Assembly (NCBI RefSeq): GCF_005222695.1
Contig: NZ_STGG01000035.1
Location: forward strand, 50,788 to 114,787
Direction of reading: 5' to 3'
DNA: 64,000 nucleotides
Source of the DNA: Massilia sp. HP4
GTDB taxonomy: Bacteria; Pseudomonadota; Gammaproteobacteria; Burkholderiales; Burkholderiaceae_D
In this document: positions 32,237 through 42,200 of the stretch, in pieces
How positions within the stretch are numbered: the stretch's first letter is position 1
How the letters are laid out: each line of letters opens with the position of its first letter
The notes under the pieces: generated by a model
What the model saw: only the letters and a program-made list of their open reading frames with translations
Told to the model about the DNA's origin: nothing
Database searches by the model: none
Position numbers and translations under genes: made by a program

Positions 32237-34510
32237 ATGCACGCCACACGCAAACTCTGGACATGGCTGGCCGTCATCTGCGTTCTCTCGTTTTCCGTAC
32301 TCGGTTGGGTCGGTCGCGAAATCTACGTCACGGCGCCGCCGATTCCGCTCTCCGTCACCGACAGCCGCGCCGAGGTGATCTACTCAGGCCCGCAGATCCA
32401 GCATGGCCAGCAGGCCTGGCTCGCTGCCGGCGGCCAGCAGCTCGGCAGCGTCTGGGGCCACGGCAGCTATCTGGCGCCGGACTGGTCGGCCGACTGGCTG
32501 CACCGCGAAGCGCTGGCGATCCAGGACGGCCTGGCCCGGCGCGAGTTCGGCCGTCCCTACGCCGAACTCGACGCCCCCCTGCGCGGTCACGTCGACGCCT
32601 TCGTGCGCGAGGAGCTGCGCACCAATACCTACGACGCCGGGTCCAGGACCCTGCGGCTGTCGGAGGTGCGCGCCGCCGCCGTGCGCCAGGTGGCGCAGCA
32701 CTACGCGGGCCTGTTCGGCAGCGACAGCCGCTTCGACGGCTTGCGCGAGCAGTACGCCATGAAAGCCGGTTCGCTGCCGCAGGCATCCGACCGGGCGGCG
32801 CTGACCGCCTTCTTCTTCTGGTCCTCGTGGTCGGCCGCCACCGACCGTCCCGGCGAATCGGGCCTGAGCTATACCAGCAACTGGCCGCACGAGCCGCTGG
32901 CCGGCAACACGCCCACCTCGGGCGCAGGCATCTGGTCGATCGCCAGCGTGATCCTGATGATCGCCGCGATTGCCGGCATGGTGTTCTTCCATGGCATGCA
33001 CAAGGACGACAACGATCCACCCGTGCCCGACCGCGATCCGCTGGGCGGCATGCGCATCACGCCATCGATGCGCGCTACCCGCAAGTACTTCTTCGTGGTG
33101 ATCGGACTGATTTTGGCCCAGGTGGGCATGGGCGTGATCACTGCCCATTATGCGGTCGAAGGGCAGAGTTTCTTCGGCATTCCGCTGGCCGAGGTACTCC
33201 CGTTCACGGTCAGCCGCACCATCCACACCCAGTTCGCCGTGCTGTGGATCGCCACCGCCTGGCTGGCGACCGGCCTGTATATCGCGCCGGCCATCTCGGG
33301 CCATGAGCCCAAATACCAGAAGCTGGGCGTGAACGTGCTGTTCTACGCGCTGCTGTTCATCGTGGTCGGGTCGACCGCCACCGGCTGGATCGGCACGATC
33401 AGCGCCGCCGGCACCGACTTCTCGTTCTGGATCGGCAACCAGGGGCTGGAATTTACCAGCATGGGCCGGGTGTGGCAGATCCTGCTGTTCATCGGGCTGA
33501 TGTTCTGGGCCGGCCTGCTCGGTTGCGGCCTGTGGCCGGCGCTGCGCAAGCCGTCCGAGAGCCGCGGCCTGATCGCCATGGTGTTCCTGGCCGCGCTGTG
33601 CATCGGCGGCTTCTACGCCACCTCGCTGGCATGGGGCCGCGAGACCCATTACTCGATGGTCGAGTACTGGCGCTGGTGGCTGGTCCACCTGTGGGTGGAA
33701 GGCTTCTTCGAGGTATTCGCCACCGCCGTGATCGCGCTGCTGTTTACCCGCCTGGGCCTGATCGGCGCCGCCTCGGCCAATAGCGCGATCGTGCTCGAGA
33801 CCATCGTATTCCTGTTCGGCGGCATTCTCGGCACCCTGCATCACCTGTATTTCACCGGCACCCCGACCTCGGTCATCGCGATCGGCGCGATGTTCTCGGC
33901 GCTCGAGGTCGTGCCGCTGTCGCTGATCGGCATCGAGGCCTACCGCAACTACCGGCGCTCGAAGGCGGCGCCATGGGTGCGCAACTACAAGTGGGCGATC
34001 CTGTGCTTCATCGCGGTCGGCTTCTGGAACACCGTCGGCGCCGGCCTGCTGGGCTTCTCGATCAATACCCCGATCGCGCTGTACTATATGCAGGGGCTGA
34101 ACATGACCGCCGCCCACGGCCACGCCGCCCTGTTCGGGGTATACGGCATGCTGGGGATCGGCCTGATGCTGTTCTGCCTGCGCGGCCTCTGCGCCGGCCA
34201 CGGCTGGTCCGATGCGCTGCTGCGCCCGACCTTCTGGCTGCTCAACGCCGGCCTGGCGGGGATGGTGTTCATGTCGCTGGTCCCGGCCGGCATCTACCAG
34301 GCCCATGCCAGCATCACCAGGGGCATGTGGTATGCGCGTTCGGCCGAGGTGGTGCACTCGCCGTTCATGGAGACGATGGTGTGGCTGCGGGTCCCGGGCG
34401 ATATCGTGTTCGCGGCCGGCATCCTGTGCCTGTCGCTGTTCGCGCTGCGGCTGATGCGCGGCAAGCGCGATCGAGAGGCAAGCCCCGGCGCGCTGGGCGC
34501 CGAGGCCTGA
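32237..34510 (+). CDS. norZ: Quinol-dependent nitric oxide reductase (qNor)
   Basis: 757 residues, the size of single-subunit qNor, in which a NorC-like N-terminal part (helix at 8-28, then a soluble domain without a CXXCH heme site) is fused to the NorB-like catalytic part of about 12 helices. Heme and Fe(B) ligand regions are visible: HTQFAVLWIATAW, HLWVEGFFEVF (with the active-site glutamates), LHHLYFTG and AAHGHAALFG. It reduces two NO to N2O with electrons taken directly from quinol in the inner membrane. It is preceded by an NsrR box and stands opposite ubiU. It ends nine bases from the convergent hypothetical gene at 34520. Confidence 0.95.
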   Translation: MHATRKLWTWLAVICVLSFSVLGWVGREIYVTAPPIPLSVTDSRAEVIYSGPQIQHGQQAWLAAGGQQLGSVWGHGSYLAPDWSADWLHREALAIQDGLARREFGRPYAELDAPLRGHVDAFVREELRTNTYDAGSRTLRLSEVRAAAVRQVAQHYAGLFGSDSRFDGLREQYAMKAGSLPQASDRAALTAFFFWSSWSAATDRPGESGLSYTSNWPHEPLAGNTPTSGAGIWSIASVILMIAAIAGMVFFHGMHKDDNDPPVPDRDPLGGMRITPSMRATRKYFFVVIGLILAQVGMGVITAHYAVEGQSFFGIPLAEVLPFTVSRTIHTQFAVLWIATAWLATGLYIAPAISGHEPKYQKLGVNVLFYALLFIVVGSTATGWIGTISAAGTDFSFWIGNQGLEFTSMGRVWQILLFIGLMFWAGLLGCGLWPALRKPSESRGLIAMVFLAALCIGGFYATSLAWGRETHYSMVEYWRWWLVHLWVEGFFEVFATAVIALLFTRLGLIGAASANSAIVLETIVFLFGGILGTLHHLYFTGTPTSVIAIGAMFSALEVVPLSLIGIEAYRNYRRSKAAPWVRNYKWAILCFIAVGFWNTVGAGLLGFSINTPIALYYMQGLNMTAAHGHAALFGVYGMLGIGLMLFCLRGLCAGHGWSDALLRPTFWLLNAGLAGMVFMSLVPAGIYQAHASITRGMWYARSAEVVHSPFMETMVWLRVPGDIVFAAGILCLSLFALRLMRGKRDREASPGALGAEA

Positions 34511-34519
34511 GCCCGCGAT

Positions 34520-34924
34520 CTACTGGAAACGCATCGCCGCGCCCTGCGGGTCGAAGGCGATGAAGCGCTCGATGGCGCCACGGTGCACGGCGTCGACCAT
34601 CATGCGCAGCGCCCGCTCGATCTCTGACGCCGTCGGCGGCGCACCGTCCTGGCCGGCCAGGGCCGCGGCGAACGCCACATCCCAGGGCTGGCCGGTCTGG
34701 CGCGACTCCTGCGCCAGGGCGGCGAAATCGGCCAGCTCGTCGACGCCCTTGTCGACGCACATCACCGGCGTCAATGCGCCGCCCTGGCCGGCCTCGAAGC
34801 GCTTCTTCTGGCCTGGCGTATGGTTGTGCGGCAGTTCGCGCACGGCGAACAGGAACAGCAGCCGCTGCGGTTGGTCCTGGGTGCGGGCCGCGGCGAGGAA
34901 ATCGGAAAAATTCGAGATGTGCAT
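34520..34924 (-). CDS. Conserved hypothetical protein (134 residues)
   Basis: A soluble, mostly helical, acidic-to-neutral protein without signal peptide or membrane segment. The N-terminus MHISNFSDFLAAARTQ with RLLFLFA, then VMCVDKGVDELADFAAL, resembles short Burkholderiales proteins often mislabelled as a ribonucleotide reductase subunit; nothing in it supports that activity. It is at the 3' end of the nar/YitT run and convergent with norZ. The start codon has only a weak ribosome binding site. Confidence 0.6.
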   Translation of the reverse strand: MHISNFSDFLAAARTQDQPQRLLFLFAVRELPHNHTPGQKKRFEAGQGGALTPVMCVDKGVDELADFAALAQESRQTGQPWDVAFAAALAGQDGAPPTASEIERALRMMVDAVHRGAIERFIAFDPQGAAMRFQ

Positions 34925-34945
34925 GATGAGGGATGAAATAGGTGA

Positions 34946-34968
34946 AGCCGGCGCATGGCGCGCCGGCT
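34946..34968 (-). other. GC-rich inverted repeat at the end of the YitT gene
   Basis: AGCCGGCGC (34946-34954) and GCGCCGGCT (34960-34968) are perfect inverted repeats around five bases, ending on the YitT stop codon. On the minus strand it is followed by a pyrimidine stretch without a real U run, so it may stabilise the 3' end or end transcription weakly. Confidence 0.4.
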
Positions 34969-35576
34969 CATTGAGCGAGATAGCGCCCGGGCCGGTGATT
35001 GACGGCCAGGGTCAGGTTGAGCACCACGGCGCCGAGCAGCGACAGCAGCCAGGCGCCCGGTTCGACCACCGCCAGCGACAGCAGCAGGATCAGCAGATCG
35101 AGGCCCAGCTGCACCAGGCCGGCGCGCCAGCCGAAGCGTTCCTGCAGGTAGACGCACAGGATGTTGAAGCCGCCCAGGCTGGCGCGGTGCCGGAACAGCA
35201 TCAGCAGGCCGACCCCGACCAGGATGCCGCCCATCAGCGCAGCGTACAGCGGATGCACGCTTTCCAGCCGCAGCATGCGCGGCAGGTATTCGGCGCACAG
35301 CGAGAACAGCAGCACCGCGCCGAGCGTCTTGAAGGTGAAGACGGGGCCGAGCCGGCGCAGCGAAAAGGCATAGAAGGGCAGGCTGAGGACGAAGAAGATC
35401 TGGCCGAAGCCGATGCCGCTGGCGTAGTGCAGCAGCAGGCACAGGCCGGCGACGCCGCCGGTTACCAGCCCGGCGGCGCCCATCAGGGCGATGCCGAGCG
35501 AGACCAGCATGGCGCCCGCGACCAGGGCCTGCAGGTCGTCGAGGATGCCGTGCGCCTGTGGGGCGGGGGCGGCCAA
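34968..35576 (-). CDS. YitT-family membrane protein
   Basis: 202 residues with five to six hydrophobic helices and the family pattern AAGLVTGGVAGLCLLLHYASG. YitT/YczE proteins are inner-membrane proteins of unknown transport function. The only upstream start is the TTG at 35576, four bases after the ppiC stop, so it is the next gene of the nar run; a downstream ATG at about residue 22 is possible. It is a distant paralogue of the protein at 63006-63656. A link to nitrate respiration is by position only. Confidence 0.75.
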   Translation of the reverse strand: MAAPAPQAHGILDDLQALVAGAMLVSLGIALMGAAGLVTGGVAGLCLLLHYASGIGFGQIFFVLSLPFYAFSLRRLGPVFTFKTLGAVLLFSLCAEYLPRMLRLESVHPLYAALMGGILVGVGLLMLFRHRASLGGFNILCVYLQERFGWRAGLVQLGLDLLILLLSLAVVEPGAWLLSLLGAVVLNLTLAVNHRPGRYLAQ

Positions 35577-35580
35577 GGCG

Positions 35581-36333
35581 CTACTGCACCAGCGGCGAGG
35601 CCGCGCCTTCGAGCGTGACGCCCTGGACGTCGGCGCGGCCGACCAGCAGTTGCAGGTACTGGTGCACGCCGCGCTGCCAGGCCGCCGAGGTCAAATAGTC
35701 GGCGATCCGGTCGCGCGCGGCCTCGAACGGCAGCAGGCGGCCTTCGACCCGGCGCTGGACCTGCACGAGGTGCAGGCCGAAGCGGGTCTCGACCGGACGC
35801 TCGGCCAGCTGGCCCTGCGCCAGGCGGAACACGACATCGTCGAACTCCGGCACGCACTGGCCGCGCGCCAGCTGGCCCAGGTTGCCGCCGACGGCGCCCG
35901 ACGGGCAGTTCGAGTACTGGCGCGCCAGCTCGTCGAAGCGCTCCGGCGCCGCCTTGAGCGCCGCCAGCACCGATTCGGCGGTCTCGCGCAGCAGTTCCAG
36001 CGGCGCGTTGGGCGTGACCTGGAACAGGATGTGGCGCGCCTCGACCAGCTCGCCGCTGGTGAATTGCTGCGGGTTGGCGGCGTAGAAGCGGGCGCAGGCG
36101 GCATCGTCGGCCTGCGGCACTTTCACCTCGCTCTCGAGCAGCGCTTCGATGCAGGTATCCTCATCCTCGCCCAGCATGCACAGGCCGAGGCGATCCGCCT
36201 CTTGCAGCAGCAGGGTGCGCAGCACCACTTCATGCACCGACTGCTTGAGCGGATTGTCGGCATGCTGGTGGTGCGCCAGCTCGCGTTCGATGACACGGTC
36301 GTCGATGTCGACGCCGTTGACCGAGAGTCCCAT
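35581..36333 (-). CDS. PpiC/parvulin-type peptidyl-prolyl isomerase, NifM-like
   Basis: 250 residues. The C-terminal parvulin domain (about 95-205) has EARHILFQV, the CPSGAVGGNLGQLARGQCVPEF loop and GLHLVQVQRR. The N-terminal 90 residues form a helical SurA/NifM-like region. No signal peptide is visible, so it probably acts in the cytoplasm, unlike SurA. It lies 12 bases after narI, the usual place in betaproteobacterial and pseudomonad nar operons, and is thought to help nitrate reductase assembly, as NifM helps nitrogenase iron protein folding. GGAG precedes the ATG. Confidence 0.85.
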   Translation of the reverse strand: MGLSVNGVDIDDRVIERELAHHQHADNPLKQSVHEVVLRTLLLQEADRLGLCMLGEDEDTCIEALLESEVKVPQADDAACARFYAANPQQFTSGELVEARHILFQVTPNAPLELLRETAESVLAALKAAPERFDELARQYSNCPSGAVGGNLGQLARGQCVPEFDDVVFRLAQGQLAERPVETRFGLHLVQVQRRVEGRLLPFEAARDRIADYLTSAAWQRGVHQYLQLLVGRADVQGVTLEGAASPLVQ

Positions 36334-36345
36334 GATAATCGCTCC

Positions 36346-37029
36346 TTAGCGTGGACGGACCAGCTGGAAGGCGCGGCCCAGGTACGTCAGGGCGCCGAAC
36401 CCGCTCCACACGTGCACCAGGCGGGTGAACGGGAAGATCACGAACAGCGACATGCCCATGAACAGGTGCAGCTTGAAGACGATCGGCGCCTCGGCCACAT
36501 AGGACGCCGCATCGCCGCGGAAGGTCACGATGTGCTGGGCCCAGCGCATCAGGCTGACCATGGTCTCGCCATCGAGGTGGTCGAAGGAGGTGAAGATCGA
36601 GCCCAGGCCGAGCAGCAGGGTGCCCAGGATCCACAGCAGCACGACCTTGTCCTTGAAGGTGGTCACGCGGCGCAGGCGGTCGCTGGTGTATCGGCGCACC
36701 AGCAGCATGGTAAGGCCGACCAGGCAGATCAGCCCCATCACGCCGCCGCCGGCCATGGCGACGATCTGCTTGGTGCCGTGGGCGACGCCCATCGTGTCCC
36801 ACACCCACACCGGGGTGAGCAGGCCGACGGCATGGCCGAACAAGAGGCCGATGATGCCGATGTGGAACAGCGCCGAGCCCCAGCGCAGGCTGCCGCGGTG
36901 CAGCACCTGGGTCGATTCGGACTTCCAGCTGTATTGCTCGCGGTCGAAGCGGATCAGGCTCCCGAGCAGGAAGATCGCCAGCGCGATATAGGGATAGATC
37001 CCGAAGAAGAATTGGTTCACGTAGTCCAT
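36346..37029 (-). CDS. narI: Respiratory nitrate reductase gamma subunit
   Basis: 227 residues with five membrane helices and histidines for two b-type hemes (LFHIGIIGLLFGHAVGL near 50-70; HLFMGMSLFVIFPFTRLVH near 187-205). NarI anchors NarGH to the inner face of the membrane and oxidises quinol, passing electrons to NarH. It is in operon order after narJ, with GGAGA before the start. Confidence 0.95.
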   Translation of the reverse strand: MDYVNQFFFGIYPYIALAIFLLGSLIRFDREQYSWKSESTQVLHRGSLRWGSALFHIGIIGLLFGHAVGLLTPVWVWDTMGVAHGTKQIVAMAGGGVMGLICLVGLTMLLVRRYTSDRLRRVTTFKDKVVLLWILGTLLLGLGSIFTSFDHLDGETMVSLMRWAQHIVTFRGDAASYVAEAPIVFKLHLFMGMSLFVIFPFTRLVHVWSGFGALTYLGRAFQLVRPR

Positions 37030-37043
37030 GATGGGTCTCCTGT

Positions 37044-37703
37044 TCAGGCGGATGCCGGGGCGCGGCGTGCGCCTTGCGGATAGAAGTTGATCGGGTGCGC
37101 GCCGCCGGGTGCATGCTTGAGCAGCGGCTCGACGCCGTCGACGCCGGGGCCGAAGGTCTCGAGCGCCTCGTCCATGTCCTTGATCGGCGGCTCGCTCAAT
37201 GCCTCGGCCTGCACCGGGCTCAGTTGCTCGAGCACGTCGAACACGCAGGCATAGACATTGCCGTTGGCGGCCAGCTTGCCCCCGATATGGGCCAGCACGT
37301 GCACGGCGTCGCCCAGCAGCGGGCCGGCCTTGTCCTCGCCCTCGAGCTGGGACAGGAATTCCAGGAACAGCGGCACGAAGTCGGGCAATTCGTCGCCCTC
37401 CATCTGCAGGCCGTGCTTCTCGTACTCTTCCATCAGGTCGACCATGGCCTGGCCGCGGTCGCGCGACTCGCCGTGGATATGCTCGAACAGGTGCAGCGAG
37501 TGCGAGGGCGTGCGGTCGAAGGTTTGCACGTAATACTGCTGCAGCGTGATCAGGTCTTCGCTCGCCAGGTGATTCAGCAGCGGCCGCAGGGCGGCGCGCA
37601 TGCCGGGCCGGGCATCGAGGTGTCCTTGCATCTCGGGCAGCGCGGCGACCAGTTCGGGCTCGGGATAGAGCAGCAGGGCGGAAAGGATGCGGTAGTGTTG
37701 CAT
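37044..37703 (-). CDS. narJ: Nitrate reductase molybdenum cofactor assembly chaperone
   Basis: 219 residues of the TorD/NarJ family, all-helical and cytoplasmic: MQHYRILSALLLYPEPEL at the start and FDRTPSHSLHLFEHIHGESRDRG in the middle, which is the family signature. NarJ binds the NarG N-terminus and checks cofactor insertion before membrane attachment; it is not part of the finished enzyme. The start was set by AGGAGT upstream of the ATG at 37703, eight bases after the narH stop. The tail (about 185-219) is Pro/Gly rich and variable. Confidence 0.94.
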   Translation of the reverse strand: MQHYRILSALLLYPEPELVAALPEMQGHLDARPGMRAALRPLLNHLASEDLITLQQYYVQTFDRTPSHSLHLFEHIHGESRDRGQAMVDLMEEYEKHGLQMEGDELPDFVPLFLEFLSQLEGEDKAGPLLGDAVHVLAHIGGKLAANGNVYACVFDVLEQLSPVQAEALSEPPIKDMDEALETFGPGVDGVEPLLKHAPGGAHPINFYPQGARRAPASA

Positions 37704-37711
37704 GATGACTC

Positions 37712-39268
37712 CTAGGCCTGCTCGGTTTCTTTTTTCTTGCGCGATTTCGGCATCGACATGAAGTGGGTCGAGCCCTGCTTCTTCTTGCCGAACAGCGAAG
37801 CGTCGCTGACCCCGTCCGAGCAGCCGTTGCCGAACGAGAAGCCGCACGAACCCTTGTCGTTGAAGCTGTCCTCGGCCATCTCCTTGTGGCTGCTGGGGAT
37901 CACGAAGCGGTCTTCGTAGTTGGCGATCGCCATGATGTGGTACATGTCCTCGACCACGTCCTGGGTCAGGCCCACCTGGCCCAGCACCTTCAGGTCGGGC
38001 TGGCCATCCACGGTCTTGGCACGCATATAGGCGCGCATGGCCAGCATGCGGTCGAGCGCGTGGACGATCGGCGCTTCCTTGCCGGCGGTGAGCAGGTTGG
38101 CCAGGTAGCGCACCGGGATGCGCAGGCTGCGGGTATCGGGCAGGATGCCGTTCATGCCCATCTTGCCGCTCTCGGCCGCGGCCTGGATCGGCGACAGCGG
38201 CGGGATGTACCACACCATTGGCAGGGTGCGGTATTCGGGGTGCAGCGGGAAGGCGATCTTCCACTCGACCGCCATCTTGTACACCGGCGAGCGCCTGGCC
38301 GATTCGAGCCACGCGTCGGGGATGCCCTGGCGCCGCGCCTCGGCGATCACTTCGGGGTCATGCGGGTCGAGGAACAGGCCGAGCTGCGATTCGTACAGGT
38401 CCTGTTCGTCGGGCACCGAGGCGGCGGCCTCGATCTTGTCGGCGTCGTACAGCAGCACGCCCAGGTAGCGGATGCGGCCCACGCACGTCTCGGAGCACAC
38501 GGTCGGCTGGCCGGCCTCGATGCGGGGATAGCAGAAGGTGCACTTCTCGGCCTTGCCCGACGACCAATTGTAGTAGATCTTCTTGTACGGGCAACCCGAG
38601 ATGCACATGCGCCAACCGCGGCACTTGTCCTGGTCGATCAGCACGATGCCATCGTCCTCGCGCTTGTACACCGAGCCCGAAGGGCAAGAGGCCACGCACG
38701 CCGGGTTGAGGCAATGCTCGCACAGGCGCGGCAGGTACATCATGAAGGTGTTCTCGAAGGTCGAATACATCTCTTTCTGTACATTGTCGAACAGCTTGTC
38801 GCGGCTACGCTTGGCGAATTCGCCGCCCAGGTCATCTTCCCAATTCGGGCCCCACTCGATCTTGTCCATCTTCTTGCCGGTCAGGACCGACACCGGACGC
38901 GCGGTCGGTGGCGTCTCGGACAGCGGCGCGTTCTGCAGGCGTTCGTAGTCGTAGGTGAACGGCTCGTAGTATTCGTCGATTGCCGGCAGGTTTGGATTGG
39001 CAAAGATATTGGCCAGGATTTTCAGGCGCGAGCCCTGGCGCGGCTCGATCCTGCCCGCCGCGTTGCGTCGCCAGCCGCCATTCCACTTGTCCTGGTTTTC
39101 CCATTCCTTCGGATAACCGATGCCGGGCTTGGTTTCCACATTATTAAACCAGGCGTATTCCACGCCGTCGCGGCTGGTCCAGACGTTCTTGCAGGTCACC
39201 GAGCAGGTGTGGCAACCGATGCATTTGTCCAGGTTCAGCACCATCCCGATTTGTGCTCTGATCTTCAT
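37712..39268 (-). CDS. narH: Respiratory nitrate reductase beta subunit
   Basis: 518 residues with four ferredoxin-type cysteine groups: C16-C19-C22-C26 (CIGCHTCSVTC), CEHCLNPACVASC, CRGWRMCISGC and CTFCYPR with CSETC. The Trp in CRGWRMC replaces a cysteine, as in the [3Fe-4S] centre of NarH. It carries electrons from NarI hemes to NarG on the cytoplasmic side. A short basic tail (PKSRKKKETEQA) follows the conserved part. Confidence 0.96.
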   Translation of the reverse strand: MKIRAQIGMVLNLDKCIGCHTCSVTCKNVWTSRDGVEYAWFNNVETKPGIGYPKEWENQDKWNGGWRRNAAGRIEPRQGSRLKILANIFANPNLPAIDEYYEPFTYDYERLQNAPLSETPPTARPVSVLTGKKMDKIEWGPNWEDDLGGEFAKRSRDKLFDNVQKEMYSTFENTFMMYLPRLCEHCLNPACVASCPSGSVYKREDDGIVLIDQDKCRGWRMCISGCPYKKIYYNWSSGKAEKCTFCYPRIEAGQPTVCSETCVGRIRYLGVLLYDADKIEAAASVPDEQDLYESQLGLFLDPHDPEVIAEARRQGIPDAWLESARRSPVYKMAVEWKIAFPLHPEYRTLPMVWYIPPLSPIQAAAESGKMGMNGILPDTRSLRIPVRYLANLLTAGKEAPIVHALDRMLAMRAYMRAKTVDGQPDLKVLGQVGLTQDVVEDMYHIMAIANYEDRFVIPSSHKEMAEDSFNDKGSCGFSFGNGCSDGVSDASLFGKKKQGSTHFMSMPKSRKKKETEQA

Positions 39269-39286
39269 GTTTGACTCCTGTTATTC

Positions 39287-42200
39287 TCAAGCGCCCTTGG
39301 CGGCGGACGCCAGCGCTGGTTCCTGCGCCTGGCTGGACTTTGATGCGGCGGCGGCGTCCACGGCGCGCACTGCGCCGGCTGGCTTCTTGCCGCCCCGGAC
39401 ACCCGGGTCGCCATTCGGACGCGATTCGTCACGCGGGCCTTCCATCCATTCCACATCGCGCATCTTGCGCACCAGGACGAATTCGTCGCGGTTGGAACCG
39501 ACCGTGCCGTAGTAGTTGAAGCCATACGACAGCTGGGCGTAGCCACCGATCATATGGGTCGGCTTGGTCACGGCGCGGGTCACCGAGTTGTGGATGCCGC
39601 CGCGCTTCTTCGAGGTTTCGGCGCCGGGCACGTTCACGATCTTTTCCTGGGCGTGGTACATCAGGGTCATGCCCTCGGGGACGCGCTGGCTCACCACGGC
39701 GCGCGCGGTCAGGGTGCCGTTCACGTTGAACACCTCGATCCAGTCGTTGTCCTCGATCCCCGCATTCCTGGCGTCGATCTCCGACAGCCATACGTGGGGG
39801 CCGCCGCGCGACAGGGTCAGCATCCGCATATTGTCCGAATAGGTCGAGTGGATGCCCCATTTCTGGTGCGGCGTGATGAAGTTCAGCGCGATCTCCTTGT
39901 TGCCGTTCGGGCGCGCATTGAGCAGCGCATCCGTGGTCTTGGTGTCGATCGCGGCCTTGTACACGCACAGCCCCTCGCCGAAGTCGCGCATCCAGGCATG
40001 GTCCTGGTAGAACTGCTGGCGGCCGGTGAGGGTGCGCCATGGGATCAGTTCATGCACATTGGTGTAGCAGGCGTTGTAGCTGACTTCCTCGCTTTCCAGG
40101 CCCGACCAGGTGGGCGAGGAGATGATCTTGCGCGGCTGCGCCTGGATGTCGCGGAAGCGAATGCTGTCATGCTCGCGCGGGATCGCCAGGTGGGTGTGAT
40201 CGCGCCCGGTCATTTTCGACAGCGCATCCCAGGCCTTGACGGCGACGTGGCCATTGGTCTCGGGCGCCAGCGACAGGATCATCTCGGCGGCGTCGATCGC
40301 GGTGTCCAGGCGCGGCTGGCCTTTCGAGACGCCGTCGGCCAGCACGGTGCGGTTGATGCCGCGCAGGACCTCGACTTCGTGACCGGTCTTCCAGCCGATG
40401 CCCTTGCCGCCGTTGCCGACCTTCTCGAGCAGCGGACCGACCGAGGTGAACTTCTTATAGACGTCGCCGAAGTTGCGCTCGACCACGGTCATGCTGGGCA
40501 TGGTCTTGCCGGGGATCGGCTCGCACTCGCCGGCGCGCCAGTCCTTCGGATCGAACGGTTGGCCCAGTTCGCCCGGGGTGTCGTGCATCAGCGGCGTGAG
40601 CACCAGGTCCTTGCGGGTGCCCAGGTGGGCGCCGCCGATCTCGGAAAACTTGGCGGCGATGCCTTTATAGATCTCCCAGTCCGACTTCGATTCCCACAGC
40701 GGCTGCACGGCTTCGGACAGCGGGTGGATGAAGGGGTGCATGTCCGAGGTGTTCAGGTCGTCCTTCTCGTACCAGGTGGCGGTCGGCAGTACGATGTCGC
40801 CGTACAGGCAGGTGGTCGACATGCGGAAATCGAGCACCACCAGGAGGTCGAGTTTTCCTTCGGCGGCCGGACGCACCTTGACGTCGCGCGGCTTGACGCA
40901 ATCGTCCTCGTCGCTCATCAGGGCGTTCTGGGTGCCGAGCAGGTACTTGAGGAAGTATTCGTGGCCCTTGCCTGAGCTGCCCAGGATGTTGGAGCGCCAC
41001 ACGAACATATTGCGCGGGAAGTTCTTCGGATTGTCCGGATCGTCGCACGACAGGTTCAGCGTGCCGGCCTTGATCTGGTCGACGGCGTACTTGACCGGAT
41101 CCTCGCCGGCGCGTTCGGCGGCTTGGACCACGTCCAGCGGATTGGTCTCGAGCTGCGGCGCCGACGGCAGCCAACCCATGCGCTCGGCCTTGGCGTTGTA
41201 GTCGAGCAGGGACATTTCGGCGCGTTCGCCGTCGGCGGTCGGGCACAGGATCTCGGACGTACTGAGCTTCTCGTGGCGCCACTGGCTGGTGTGGGCATAG
41301 AAGAACGAGGTCGAATTCATCTGGCGCGAAGGACGGTTCCAGTCCAGCGCGAAGGCGAGCGGGGTCCAGCCGGTCTGTGGACGCAGCTTTTCCTGGCCCA
41401 CGTAATGCGACCAGCCGCCGCCGCTCTGGCCGATGCAGCCGCACATCATCAGCATATTGATGATGCCGCGGTAGGTCATGTCCATGTGATACCAGTGGTT
41501 CAGGGCGGCGCCCACGATCACCATCGACTTGCCGCGGGTGCGGTCGGCGTTGTCGGCGAACTCGCGCGCGACGGTGATGACGTCGGCCGCCTTGACGCCG
41601 GTATGCTTGACCTGCCAGGCCGGGGTGTAGGGCAGGTCGTCGTCGTAGCTCGTGGGGGTGTTGGGGCAGATGCCGCGGTCGACGCCGTAGTTGGCCATCG
41701 ACAGGTCGAACACGGTGGTGACCAGGGCCTGGGTGCCGTCGGCCAGGGTGACCTTCCTGACCGGCACCTTGCGTTCCAGGAGATCCTCGGCATCCTTGCC
41801 GCCGAAATAGGGGAAGCCGACCGTGACGATATCGTCCTGACTGCCCAGCAGCGACAGCTGCGGATCGATGGCGGCGCGCGAGCTGCCGTCCTTCTGCTCC
41901 AGGTTCCACTTGCCGCTCTCGCCCCAGCGGAAGCCGATCGAGCCGCTCGGGGCCACGATCTTGCCGCTGGCCGCATCGAGCACCAGGGTTTTCCACTCGG
42001 GGTTATTGGTCTCGTCGAGATTGTTCGCCAGGTGCGAGGCGCGCAGGAAGTAGTCCGGCACCAGCAGGCCGTCTTTTTCCTTGAGCATGACCAGCATCGG
42101 GAAGTCGGTGTACTGCTTGGCGTACTCGTTGAAATACGCCGATTTACCCGTGGCGTGGTATTCCTTCATGATGACGTGGCCCATGGCCATCGCCAGCGCG

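Noticed and set aside
34520..34924. Ribonucleotide reductase subunit label for the 134-residue protein.
   Set aside because: No catalytic cysteines or barrel motifs; it is too short. Such labels on similar proteins appear to be propagated errors.
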